This document shows, piece after piece, positions 1 to 9,926 of a stretch of DNA of 64,000 nt. The notes under the pieces are model-generated. The model was not told the DNA's origin. It worked only from the letters and a program-made list of their open reading frames with translations, and ran no database searches. Made by a program: the position numbers and the translations under genes. Within the stretch, counting starts at the first letter, position 1; every line of letters starts with the position of its first letter. Origin of the DNA: Piscicola geometra (Eukaryota; Annelida; Clitellata; Hirudinida; Piscicolidae); the NCBI GenBank assembly GCA_943735955.1, contig OX030956.1, forward strand, positions 10,997,444 to 11,061,443, read 5' to 3'.

Positions 1-991
1 CGAGCGACTTCATAGCAGGATTCTGTGGCGAAAGTGAAGAAGATCATCAACTGACCTTGGACCTGATGAAGGAGGTGATGATGATGGTGGTGGTAGTGGT
101 GATAATGGTGATGATGATGATGGTGGTGGTGGTGATAATGGTAATGATGATGATGATGAATATATCTCCTTCCAGGTGCAGTACAACATGGCGTATTGCT
201 TTCCGTACAGCATGAGGGAGGTTGAAGACTTCTGATGGACACATATTTAGTGCTAAAATAGCTATTTACCTATTCATTATTCATCCATATTTATGTATTC
301 TTGTTGGCCTACTTTTCAGAAAACAAGAGCCTATCACAGACTAGAAGATGACGTTCCACGTGACGTGAAAGTGAGAAGGGCTTCGGAATTGGTCGACGTA
401 TTCAGGTCAGGCGCTGACCGACTTAACAAGGCTCTCATTGGTTCTACTCAACTGGTCCTTGTTGAAGGGGTTTGTCGATTCGGAAATAAAAGATAAATTA
501 TTCGAATATCTTTCGTTAAATTTATTTCATTTTAATGAATTAATTTCTCCATTATAAAAATAAAGTTGATTGATATCAATGCGACAGACTTCAAAGCGCT
601 CAGACGACTTTGTGAGTGGAAGGACAGACGGCAATACAAAGGTCATCTTCACCAAGGTCATGCCTCGTGACCCCTGTGACCCTTCTTCATCTGGCGGAGA
701 AGCCAAAAGGGGAGAATATGTGGCAGTGAAGGTGCGCTTGTGGCCTGGAGTGCTTTGCTTTTTCAAATATTTGTGTTTATTTGTTTAAATTCATTATTTA
801 ATAATATTAATATATATAATAATATATTATATAGTATATATATATATATACATTATTAATTTTCAGATTGCTTACTTTTTGCACTTCCTTCTTTCCAGAT
901 AACATCTTCCACCTCGCAAGCTCTGAAGGCAGTTCCGCTCTACAAAAGCACCTTGAAGCAATTCTATTCCAAGCCTCCATTAGTCGACTAA
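1..991 (+). CDS. CDK5RAP1: CDK5RAP1, 3' half (last five coding exons, 5' truncated by window edge)
   Basis: This is the C-terminal part of the mitochondrial/nuclear radical-SAM tRNA methylthiotransferase CDK5RAP1 (MiaB family), which makes 2-methylthio-N6-isopentenyladenosine at tRNA position 37. Coding exons read 1-74, 176-220, 320-469, 588-731 and 899-991, all with AG acceptors and GT donors and all phase 0 after the first. Recognisable family segments are DFIAGFCGESEEDH, YSMREKTRAYHRL, TQLVLVEG and GRTDGNTKVIF, followed by the TRAM-domain-like stretch GEYVAVK. The reading frame ends with TAA at 989-991. The radical-SAM cluster-binding cysteines lie upstream, outside the window. The first exon ends in a (GAT/GGT)n-rich intron. 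Identity is from protein sequence recognition; the exon structure is read directly. The last exon has a duplicate at 28218-28310. Confidence 0.93.
75..160. repeat. (GAT)n/(GGT)n simple repeat in CDK5RAP1 intron
   Basis: Imperfect trinucleotide tract of GAT, GGT and related triplets filling most of the 101-bp intron between the first two CDK5RAP1 exons of the window. It starts exactly at the GT donor of the first exon. No coding role. Confidence 0.8.
795..851. repeat. (TA)n microsatellite in last CDK5RAP1 intron (duplication breakpoint site)
   Basis: TA/AAT-rich tract just upstream of the last CDK5RAP1 exon. The sequence right after it (cattattaattttcag) reappears at about 28166, directly behind the LINE. 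The proximal side of the array breakpoints is also a TA tract (11073, 22456, 37552, 49073). This is probably the left breakpoint of the tandem duplication. Confidence 0.65.
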
Positions 992-1051
992 TTTCCCATT
1001 CTCTACTTACATTTTCATTATAATTGTCCATTTTGTTTTTTATAATTTTTA

Positions 1052-1057
1052 AATAAA
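1052..1057 (+). terminator. CDK5RAP1 poly(A) signal AATAAA
   Basis: Canonical AATAAA 61 bases after the CDK5RAP1 stop codon, on the coding strand. The region 992-1118 otherwise looks like a short AT-rich 3' UTR. Confidence 0.6.
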
Positions 1058-1118
1058 AAATCAACTAAAGCGTTAACTTCCTCGATCGTTAATCAGTTTT
1101 TTTTCTTCAAATTTAGTC

Positions 1119-1310
1119 GGGTGAACGTGTAGCTGAGTGGGTGAACGGATAGCTTATTCGGCAACGACTCTCGGCTTGGCCAATAATGAAAGGTCCTAGT
1201 TTCAAGTGCAACCAATGCCCTAGCAACCCAAAGGTGCAAATGAAAACATGCAGCCTAAGTGGCCTCGAAGCCTGTTTGGGTTATAATGCTCGTCATTATT
1301 ATTATTATTA
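1119..1310 (+). mobile_element. tRNA-derived SINE, full-length copy with (ATT)n tail
   Basis: The 5' part holds a pol III A-box-like motif TAGCTGAGTGG (1130-1140) and a B-box-like GTTTCAAGTGC (1199-1209; GGTTCAAGTGC in the copy at 28519). The 3' end is a unique body followed by (ATT)n. It is flanked by TTAGTC at 1113-1118 and 1311-1316, a likely target-site duplication. A second full copy is at 28439-28631, truncated copies follow the LINE fragments, and an inverted copy lies in G6 intron 3. Stretch 1311-1528 holds the 3' flank of G1 and no recognisable gene. Confidence 0.75.
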
Positions 1311-1528
1311 TTAGTCAACGATTTATTTGTTCCGCTCAAATTCCGATACGAATGAAACAATGTAAATACTATTGAAATGATCTTTTAAAGAGTTTAAAAT
1401 AATGACCTTCACCAAAGTTTCGCATTTAGAATTCAAGTGTCAAACAAATATTTATATGATCTTTGGGAGTAATTGCAGTGCTTCCTGGATGCGTGAAAGA
1501 CTTCAAGGATCCCACTGTCTGAGCAGTT

Positions 1529-1641
1529 TCATCTCCCCTCGCACGAAAGACAGCAACTGTTTCGAACCATGGAATGCTGGCATTCTGAAGGGCTGTTTGC
1601 GATGTACGATTGACACCAAGCACCCTTGTCTTTTCACTCAC
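1529..1641 (-). pseudogene. G1 exon 16 relic: terminal PLAC module with stop in place of Cys
   Basis: This is the equivalent of exon 16 of G2-G5 (terminal PLAC-type module ending with the same TGA). The acceptor AG is intact. The second full codon after the phase-1 join is GAG and the next is TGA (1636-1634), where G2-G5 have TGC, the first cysteine. The remaining cysteines (WCQ, ECQ, SCCLSC) are still present downstream, so the loss is recent. If this exon is spliced on, G1 ends here without the module. Confidence 0.8.
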
Positions 1642-1734
1642 CTTAAATCAAGAAATTAGTTTGTCGTTTTAATATACTAAATTATTTTATTATATTCAAT
1701 TTTTATTTTTTAAAATAAGCTGGAAAATACCGAT

Positions 1735-2048
1735 AGGTTTTTTGGTAGATTTTTTAGTTGCTTTACTAGTAGGTTTTTTATTATTATTTTTTTTAGGTTT
1801 TTTAGTTTTATTGGTAATTTTTTTCAGGTTTTTAGTTTTATTGGTAATTTTTTTAGGTTTTTTAGTTTTATTGGTAATTTTTTTTTTCTGGTAGGCTTTT
1901 TATTAGTTTTGTTAGTAGGTTTTTTGGTGAACTTACTGGCTGTGATGTAAGTAGTTTTGCTGACAACTTTGTAAGTAGGTTTACTGGCAACATTGTAAGT
2001 AGTTTTGCTGGCAACATTGTAAGTAGGTCTACTGGCAACATTGTAAGT
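1735..2048 (-). pseudogene. G1 exon 15/intron 15 remnant, Lys/Thr-rich, split off by insertion
   Basis: Minus-strand continuation of the Thr/Lys-rich region that follows the third PLAC module in G2-G5. It includes four 24-bp units (1953-2048) and the ancestral donor GCCA|GTAAGT (about 1938-1932). It is cut off from the rest of exon 15 by the 636-bp insertion at 2049-2684, so it is reached only if that insertion is removed or skipped. Confidence 0.6.
1953..2048. repeat. 24-bp minisatellite, short block (4 units)
   Basis: Four consecutive 24-bp units of the form AGTTTTGCTGACAACTTTGTAAGT and variants. The phase is the same as in the large block at 2685-4316. The two blocks were one array before the 2049-2684 insertion. 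Confidence 0.85.
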
Positions 2049-2684
2049 TGATATCTTTGGTTAGCGGCTGCCATTTTCGCAGCCGCTCAAATAAATTTGT
2101 AGAATAAACGGTTTTTGGTATAATATATTAAAATTTTAGAATCTCAAGTCGAAATAAAAATTATATTTAATTAATTAGAATGTTTTTAGTGCGAATGTTG
2201 GTTGTTTTGAATCTGTCGAGAATGGCCGCAGCAGACCAAGATGGCCGCAGGGAATGAAGTGAGCTGCGACATAAAGGAGAAATCCTTCCATAGCAGCAGC
2301 AGTACCAGCGTTGGCAGGGACTTCTCCTTCACCCTCTATCGCAGCCTCGGCACCAGTGGCAAGACAGAAAATTGAGAAGAATGATGATTGTGTTTTGTTG
2401 TTTTGAGGATGATGTGGTGATGATTGTGCTGTGGTATGAGTGTTGGTATTGTAGTGATGATTGAATTTTTTTTGGGTGGTGATAGTGATTTTTTGGCGGT
2501 GATTGTCATGGTGGTGTGGGTGAGGTTGATTGTTTGTTTTTTTATATATTTGAATTTATATATATATAAATATATTGGTAGTGGTCTAAAACCCGTTTTA
2601 TTTAACAAATTTATTTGAAGAGCGCCTTTGTTCACTTAGTAAAGGGCGTTATAAAAATCATTAGTGATTGATTGATTGATTGAT
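2049..2684 (+). mobile_element. 636-bp insertion, probable retroposon with (TGAT)n tail, splitting the minisatellite
   Basis: The 24-bp array is interrupted exactly between ...ttgtaagt and aggtctac.... The insert starts with tgatatcttt and ends with a (TGAT)n run. Its 3' part (tttaacaaatttattt, gcgcc..., ttataaaaatca, gattgattga) resembles 62539-62870, which suggests a repeat family. Its 5' part (about 2205-2375) is much more GC-rich than its surroundings and holds a short plus-strand reading frame starting MAAGNEVSCDIK (2243-2374) with no recognised homology. It may be a captured host sequence. Confidence 0.6.
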
Positions 2685-5600
2685 AGGTCTACTAGCAACA
2701 TTGTAAGTAGGTCTACTGGCAACATTGTAAGTAGGTCTACTAGCAACATTGTAAGTAGGTTTACTGGCAACATTGTAAGTAGGTTTACTGGCAACATTGT
2801 AATTAGGTTTACTGGCAACATTGTAATTAGGTTTACTGGCAACATTGTAAGTAGGTCTACTAGCAACATTGTAATTAGGTTTACTGGCAACATTGTAATT
2901 AGGTTTACTGGCAACATTGTAATTAGGTCTACTAGCAACATTGTAAGTAGGTCCACTGGCAACATTGTAAGTAGGTCTACTAGCAACATTGTTAGTAGGT
3001 CTACTAGCAACATTGTAATTAGGTTTACTGGCAATATTGTAAGTAGGTCTACTAGCAACATTGTAATTAGGTTTACTGGCAACATTGTAATTAGGTTTAC
3101 TGGCAACATTGTAATTAGGTCTACTAGCAACATTGTAAGTAGGTCCACTGGCAACATTGTAAGTAGGTCCACTGGCAACATTGTAAGTAGGTTTACTGGC
3201 AACATTGTAATTAGGTTTACTGGCAACATTGTAATTAGGTTTACTGGCAACATTGTAAGTAGGTTTACTGGCAACATTGTTAGTAGGTCTACTAGCAACA
3301 TTGTAAGTAGTTCTACTAGCAACATTGTAATTAGGTTTACTGGCAACATTGTAAGTAGGTTTACTGGCAACATTGTAATTAGGTTTACTGGCAACATTGT
3401 AAGTAGGTTTACTGGCAACATTGTTAGTAGGTCCACTGGCAACATTGTAAGTAGGTCTACTGGCAACAGTGTAAGTAGGTTTACTGGCAACATTGTAAGT
3501 AGGTCTACTAGCAACATTGTAATTAGGTTTACTGGCAACATTGTAAGTAGGTTTACTGGCAACATTGTAAGTAGGTCTACTAGCAACATTGTAATTAGGT
3601 TTACTGGCAACATTGTTATGAGGTCTACTGGCAACATTGTAAGTAGGTTTACTGACAACATTGTAAGTAGGTCTACTAGCAACATTGTAATTAGGTTTAC
3701 TGGCAACATTGTAAGTAGGTTTACTGGCAACATTGTAAGTAGGTCTACTGGCAACATTGTAAGTAGGTCTACTGGCAACAGTGTAAGTAGGTTTACTGGC
3801 AACATTGTAAGTAGGTCTACTAGCAACATTGTAATTAGGTTTACTGACAACATTGTAATTAGGTTTACTGGCAACATTGTAAGTAGGTCTACTGGCAACA
3901 TTGTAAGTAGGTCCACTGGCAACATTGTAATTAGGTTTACTGGCAACATTGTTAGTAGGTTTACTGGCAACATTGTAAGTAGGTTTACTGGCAACATTGT
4001 AAGTAGGTTTACTGGCAACATTGTAAGTAGGTTTACTGGCAACATTGTAAGTAGGTCTACTGGCAACATTGTAATTAGGTTTACTGGCAACATTGTAAGT
4101 AGGTTTACTGGCAACATTGTAATTAGGTTTACTGGCAACATTGTAAGTAGTTCTACTGGCAACATTGTAATTAGGTTTACTGGCAACATTGTAAGTAGGT
4201 TTACTGGCAACATTGTAAGTAGGTCCACTGGCAACATTGTGAGTAGGTCTACTGGCAACATTGTAAGTAGGTTTACTGGCAACATTGTAAGTAGGTCCAC
4301 TGGCAACATTGTAAGTAGGTTTACTGGCAGGATTTTTATTCTGCAGAGCACACTTGTTACAGCATTTCATCTTCATGTAAGCCTCTTCACATCCGTATGT
4401 GTATGCAATGCATTCAGGGATCTGTACAAAGGTTGGATACAGTTTTTAGGGGGATAAATATGGCTCAAAAGTATGAATTTTAATACTCCCAAAATTAAAA
4501 AAAATTTACTTTTAAAATTTAAACCCTCTAAATTTCACAGAAAGAACGTGAAAAATTTCGTTCGAAAGTTTAGCAAAAGTGAGTTAAGCATCTGCGGAAC
4601 TCAGTCGAAGGTTAAACCAGTTATTAGATGCTAATTGATTTTCTAAATTCACAAAAACTATTGAGTTTGTTTCCGAAAAATAACTCACATCATCTGTATA
4701 GCATCCGTTGGAGTTTTTAACACAGGTTCTGCAACAGATTTTTCTGTTGCCTTCATGACCACAAACATTTCTTTCGCACCATTCTGCTTGATCGCCATAG
4801 AGACATTCTGGAAACAAAATCAGTTGAAAAATAATATATTACTTAATAAATACATTAAAAAATTATTTTCTGTTCGCCTAATCATGTTATTCACTCGCTT
4901 CTTAATAAATCTCTAAAAAATTATCTTTTAACATATTATAAAACGTAAATTCTTCACCGGGAGTGGACACATCTTTGAAAGTCCCGCACGTTTTGCAACA
5001 GAGATCAGCAACATCATCTTTGTAACAGAGACGACTGTAGTTAGTCTTTATCAAGGAACAAGATAGTTGCGGTATGTCGTAGTTGAGGTAGGTGCTCACG
5101 TCTCCGTGTCGGCACTCTTTTGCTGATTGGTGCAAACCAATCATTTAAATAACATTTATAGAATAATAATAGTTTTAATCTCTTTTTAAAATTCTAAAAT
5201 TTTCTTATTGAATATTTGAAAAAAACTATTGATCAATTTCAACTTTTTTAAAGACTAACGCGTGAAGACGGGAGCGGCAGCGTCGGCGACACAGCGGCCA
5301 CTGATGCACCACATGCGGTCACCACAAGAAGTGCCGTCCAACAGCCTGGAGTTCTTGTACCACAAACACTTATTCGAAACTGGATCGGAACACTTCATGT
5401 TCCAGCAAAAGTCGTCTGGCAAGGCGTTTCCCTGGCGTTTTTGAGTGTTATTGCATTTCTTTGTGCATTTGGCCGAAGTTTAATAAAATTCTATAAATCT
5501 CTTGTGGAAAGGTTTTCTATTTAATATTTTAAAGGCAAACGAGAGACTTTACAATAAAATGAAAGTGGCGTCACCCCGCAGTAGACGGAGCCAGTTCCAT

Positions 5601-8600
5601 GAACCATTCGGCATTGGTCCGTCAGAGAGTACTTTTGGCCTGGCTTAGTGGCGAGGTGGGTTCTGCTGTTCATCGGCTGCAACCGGTCAGACGGCTTGTT
5701 CAGAAGACAGTTCTTGTTATTACTTTAAAGTTATAATTTAATTTTAAGTTTATTTTTATTTGGATTCCTAATATGCTTTGTTATTCTTTTTATAAATCAT
5801 TGTGATTAGGAGTCATATCTTTAAATTCATTTTACACAAGATCATATTAAAAATAATACGTTTTAAGGCTTATGATATGGTCGGCAAAGTTCTGAATGCT
5901 ACAGGGGGAGAAACTGAATTCATTGTCGGTTTTTCCTGAGCTTCCAATAATTTTCGGAGCCATAATGAACTGGTGCTCAGGCTTGCATGCAGCTGTTTTA
6001 TCGTGGTCGGCACCAATGCTGGTTGGTTCAAATGTCTTTAGAGTAAATTAAATGTCAAAATTATATTTTTTTTTAAATGGGTAACCTTTTTCAAAATGTA
6101 AAATATTTCAAGAAAATTCTCTTCTTTCTTACTTGTGTCCTAATTCATGAGTGGTGGTGTAGATGGTATCGTGCATGCCTTGAATCTTGACCATGCCTGC
6201 AGGCTTGTATGAACAAACTCCCGCCATGGTGGCATAACCAACAGCTGTCCCTGAATCCAGACTGTTCACATTTTTTTAATAGATGAAGTAAAAAAATGCA
6301 AGATGTTATTTTCCGTGAAAATTTCACATAAAATAAAAAAAAGACTATTTTCTTCAGTGAATATTTCACTGAAGAAAACATAAGGTTTTTGTTATTTTCC
6401 GTGAAAACCTCATGACGAAACTGTTTTTCATTTTTTTTATATTCATGATAATTTTCAATCAATATTGTAAATTTATTTTTATTTTTTTAAAAATTGTAAC
6501 CAAAGCCTTAACCTTTATCCTATTTCCTAACCCTAACCCAACGAATTTTTTCAATTAAAAAATTTTTTAAACCAAAATCCTAATCTTAACCCATAACTCC
6601 AACCCTTAACTATAATTTTAACCCTCACCCCAATCCTCAACCCTAACACCTTACTCTAACCCTTAATCCCATCCCCTAACCCTAACCCGTCGGCGAATCA
6701 AACGCATCCATCATAATTATTGTGAAAAAAATGTTTTACAATATTTATAATAATTAATTTATCTAAAAATGTTTAAAAAAATAAACTATATTAATATAAA
6801 ATTCTACTAAATATTTTTTTTAATTTAACAAAAAGTTGGGCTCATCATGAATCGAACTCGGGAGACTCACCGAACAGAACACTAACCCCATATATATATA
6901 GTATATACTATGACTAACCCTTACACCACAGAAGCTATTTAATTAACTGCGCTCATAAGATTCAAAACTAGAACATTTAAACTTAAATTGTTTAATCTAT
7001 TTACCGCATTTCTTTCATAGCTAACTTTTCTGTATTTTTAGGCATTTCCTAAGTTTAGAAAATTATTTTTTAAAATTCATTTTTACATTTTACAATTTTC
7101 ACGGAAAAAACCAAAAAGACTACTTTTCATTCATTTAGCTCTAATCAGCTATAACCGACTAAATGACTAAGTGATAGTCTCGATTCATTAATCCCTCACT
7201 TGTAATACATGAGGCTGAGATCGAACGACGGCCAATTCACTGCTCTACTTTTCACCTGATTTTTGACCCATTCATCTTGAAGCTTTAGTGCCTCGTCAAC
7301 GTTTAGTTGGGTGGAACTGGTTCTCGCCATTGGGTCATTTGTGAAGGGAGATTCTTGCGCAGTCTGTGTCAGGGTAATTGAAAGTTCTCGAAGTTGAAAG
7401 ATGTTTCCACATTGGAAAAGAGTTTATAAACTGTTCTCTAATATGAAAGTATTTGAAAATTTCTTTAATACGTGGTTAAAGAAACTATGTATGAAAGATT
7501 TAAAAAAAAAGTTCAATCTTTTTCGCATACCCTGGCGATGTACAAGGCCACCACCTTCGTAGAAAAGGAGAAATCCGGGTGTCTGATTAGCATGAATCTT
7601 TCATTTACCTTTTTAGAGTAATTTATTAAATAAATAAAAAATGAATTACTAATATAATTGATATAAAGAAAATGGGAAATTTAGTTCTTTCAAAAAGTAA
7701 TGTGAGGTCAGATATGCTAGTGAAACGACTTTTGAAGAGTTACTAACAGCGTTCATGACGTGTACGAAGAAGTATTTGATGTGGTCGATGGCGTCATTGG
7801 CTTTGTTATTGGTGAAGCTCAAAAACCTTTTAAAAAAATTCATTGATTAGTTTTAAATAAACAATTTATGTCTGTATGGGAAAACTAAAAATATTATAGG
7901 ATACAAACAAAGAAAATAAAATTAAACTCTATCCCCTCACCTCAGGTAAGTTGTATAATCAATTATGACCAGAATTTCGACAACAAGATTTTGCTTTCCA
8001 CTTCGCTGGTTGCTCACTTGGCCTCCTGCAGAACTTGTTTCGTTGAAAAGGTCAGCCAGTGTTTCATTGCTTGTTGTGGTGGAATCCTCTTTAGACACTA
8101 GGTGAATTAAAAATTTTGAATTTCTAAATTTTGTAGCTATATATAAAATAATGAAGAAATCCTAAAATACAATCTGAAGTTAAATATTAGAAAAATTAAT
8201 TTTATTTTAAATTATCATTTTGTTTTTAGAATTTATTCCATTTTTAATCCATAGATGGTAGGAATAAATGAATTAGTTATATATTATGAATATTTCATTC
8301 TTATTAAAAAATGTTCAGAAACCATCATTTTCAAAGTTGAGGTTTTTGTTTGGCTTGAGTTTGGAAAGCTTGTAGGGCTGTCCGTCTATTGAGAAGTTTT
8401 TTTCTTCTTGCACCCTGTCTCCCAAGGCTTCTTCGTTGTAGTCGGCAGGCATTACGTTGTATTCTTGCTCCTTGTGAGTGAAACTGCCCACCTACAAATT
8501 AATAAAAAAAGCAAAGAATCAAAACGATTCTTTTGGAACTTGGAATCAGTCAGTGTTAAACGCACGTAAGTCGTGAGTTTGGAGGAGGCATTCTTGAATA

Positions 8601-9175
8601 AGGTGATCGTGAACTCAGCTTTGAACTTCTCGTTCTTGTAGAGAGCTGTGTGCTGCAGTAGGAAAATGCCAGATTATTTAAAGAATTACTCAGTAGAAAC
8701 AACAAAAGTCTGTTACATTTTTAATGTTCGAAAAAAAGAGTGGAAGCACAGCAAGGATCCTACCTCATGTTTATCGCCTGGGTGCACCACCATTTCTCCA
8801 TTGCGGTCATCAGAAATCACCTCGGCATTCTCCACCTCACCTCTCACTTCCTTCAGTTTCAGTTTCAGCGTGAACTTGTCATTGATTGGAATTGCCAGAG
8901 TCAATTGTTTTGGTAAAGAAACTTTCTTCTCTTTCTTGGCGTCTGGATTTTGATATTTAGAGATCGTTTTTAGTAGTAAAAATTCTATTTTATCTTTTTA
9001 TAAAAATTCTATTGAATGCGTTTAAATAATTTTTTATAACAGCAGATGTTTAATCTTTATCTTTAAATTTATATATCTAAATTCTAATAGATTTGAACAA
9101 ACTTTTTGCAGCAGAACAGGCTACTAGAAGTGCCAATACAATGCATGAAATGCAGTTTATTTTGAATAATTTCAT
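2661..9175 (-). CDS. G1: ADAMTS-like M12B metalloprotease with minisatellite-expanded C-terminus
   Basis: Exons (minus): 9103-9175, 8764-8942, 8566-8652, 8323-8491, 7941-8097, 7748-7826, 7531-7608, 7200-7363, 6133-6261, 5860-6018, 5575-5722, 5260-5431, 4958-5122, 4689-4807 and 2661-4421. Exons 1-14 give 626 codons like G2-G5: signal peptide, Cys-free prodomain, catalytic domain with HELGHNIGADHD and Met-turn IMAP, disintegrin-like module, and PLAC-type modules 1-2. Exon 15 begins with the third module (GCEEAY, CCNKC). It then stays open through 68 repeats of an 8-residue unit (S-K/R/G-P-T/N-Y-N-V-A) and stops at 2661 inside the retroposon insertion, giving about 1,212 residues. Alternatively one of the repeats may be used as splice donor. 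The final PLAC exon (1529-1641) is nonsense-mutated. Function is likely secreted proteolysis; the tail is unusual and expression is unproven. Confidence 0.75.
2685..4316. repeat. 24-bp coding minisatellite, 68 units
   Basis: 1,632 bases, exactly 68 x 24. The plus-strand unit is AGG-T(C/T/CC)-ACT-(A/G)GC-AACATTGTAA(G/T)T with few variants, mainly tct/ttt/tcc, agc/ggc and gtaagt/gtaatt/gttagt. Read on the minus strand in the frame of G1 exon 15 it encodes (SKPTYNVA)n. No indel breaks the 24-bp register, and three frames are open. In G2-G5 the same position has only three or four degenerate units, so the array expanded in G1 alone. Confidence 0.95.
6309..7108. mobile_element. Composite insertion in G1 intron 8 bounded by 15-bp inverted repeats
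   Basis: TTTTCCGTGAAAATT at 6309-6323 is the exact reverse complement of 7094-7108. The 800-bp interval makes intron 8 about 940 bp, against 139 bp in G6, so it is an insertion present in G1-G5 only. Inside are a perfect 14-bp-arm hairpin (6348-6378), a degenerate telomere-like CCCTAA-rich stretch (about 6525-6690) and a tRNA-like relic on the minus strand (about 6836-6936; TGGTGTAAGGGTTAG A-box-like, GAGTTCGATTC B-box-like). It may be a MITE-like or SINE composite. No coding capacity is seen. Confidence 0.55.
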
Positions 9176-9249
9176 TAGAAATTTTTCAATTATTCTTTTA
9201 AATGTCAAGTTTTTTAACTTTTCAACTAAAAAGATGTCTTTTTCTGTAA

Positions 9250-9258
9250 CTTTATATA
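9250..9258 (-). promoter_or_regulatory. TATA box of G1
   Basis: TATATAAAG on the minus strand, 75-83 bases upstream of the G1 start codon, in the 750-bp spacer between G1 and the O1 cassette. The same motif sits at the same distance in G2 (19143-19151) and G5 (57089-57097); G3 and G4 have TATATATAG. The rest of spacer 9176-9926 is AT-rich with no recognised gene. Confidence 0.5.
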
Positions 9259-9926
9259 TACAGTTTTAAAAATTATATTTTATCGAATTTGCCAATGTAA
9301 AAAAAGTATGAATATTAATTTTTAGGATACCTTTCAAAAACCCACACAAATCTGAGATAAAGTAAATATTCCTTCATTAAATCCACTAATGAGTCTAATA
9401 AGATACACTCCGGGAATTTTGAAATACTCCTATAAAATCGATAAAATGTAGTTTTTTTTTTTTTAAATTCTGAGCGACTTTTTTGATCAAATCATCACTC
9501 GATGTAGAGTGGCATAAGTATTCTTTTAAAATAATTTTCCATCAGATAATTTATTTTATTTCATCGTCGCAGTGAGAGTGAAACCTACTAATTGTATCTT
9601 TTTCATAATATTTCGTTAGAAACCATGAACTTTGAATTCATTCAACACTCTAGCAATACAATTGAATGTTTTTGTAACGCCCCTGCAGACACTATGAAAA
9701 GTAATTTATTCACTCGAAACATGTAGATTATTCCAGATATTCCAATGAAGTTCAAAATATTTGGTGAATATAGCATTTTAACCTAATTATAATTGTCTAA
9801 TTAAAAAATAATAATGGCTCTCATCAAAACATACGTTTTAAAAAATTGTTTATGAAAAGTAACTAAAGAATGAATTTATATAGGATTATAATTGAAACAG
9901 TTTCCACTGAGAATTCTTTGAAGTCC

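Noticed and set aside
2685..4316. CRISPR-like regular repeat array
   Set aside because: Units are contiguous with no unique spacers, no cas genes, eukaryotic context; it is a minisatellite.
2676..4457. 593-codon plus-strand frame and a second long minus-strand frame (MLPVNLLT repeats) across the minisatellite
   Set aside because: A stop-free 24-bp repeat is open in several frames. Only the minus frame continuing CCNKCALQNKNPAS matches the exon 15 frame of the other gene copies.
5262..5444. 60-codon plus-strand frame repeated in each unit
   Set aside because: It lies antisense to exon 12 (disintegrin-like module).
6525..6690. True telomere or subtelomere
   Set aside because: CCCTAA units are degenerate, short, intronic and copied with each gene.
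6836..6936. Functional tRNA gene
   Set aside because: Promoter-like boxes are present but the acceptor stem does not pair and a TA-rich stretch replaces the anticodon arm; treated as a tRNA-derived relic.
8648..8953. 101-codon plus-strand frame repeated in each unit (8648, 18541, 33603, 45127, 56487)
   Set aside because: It is antisense to the prodomain exon 2 and its intron; conserved only because the gene is.
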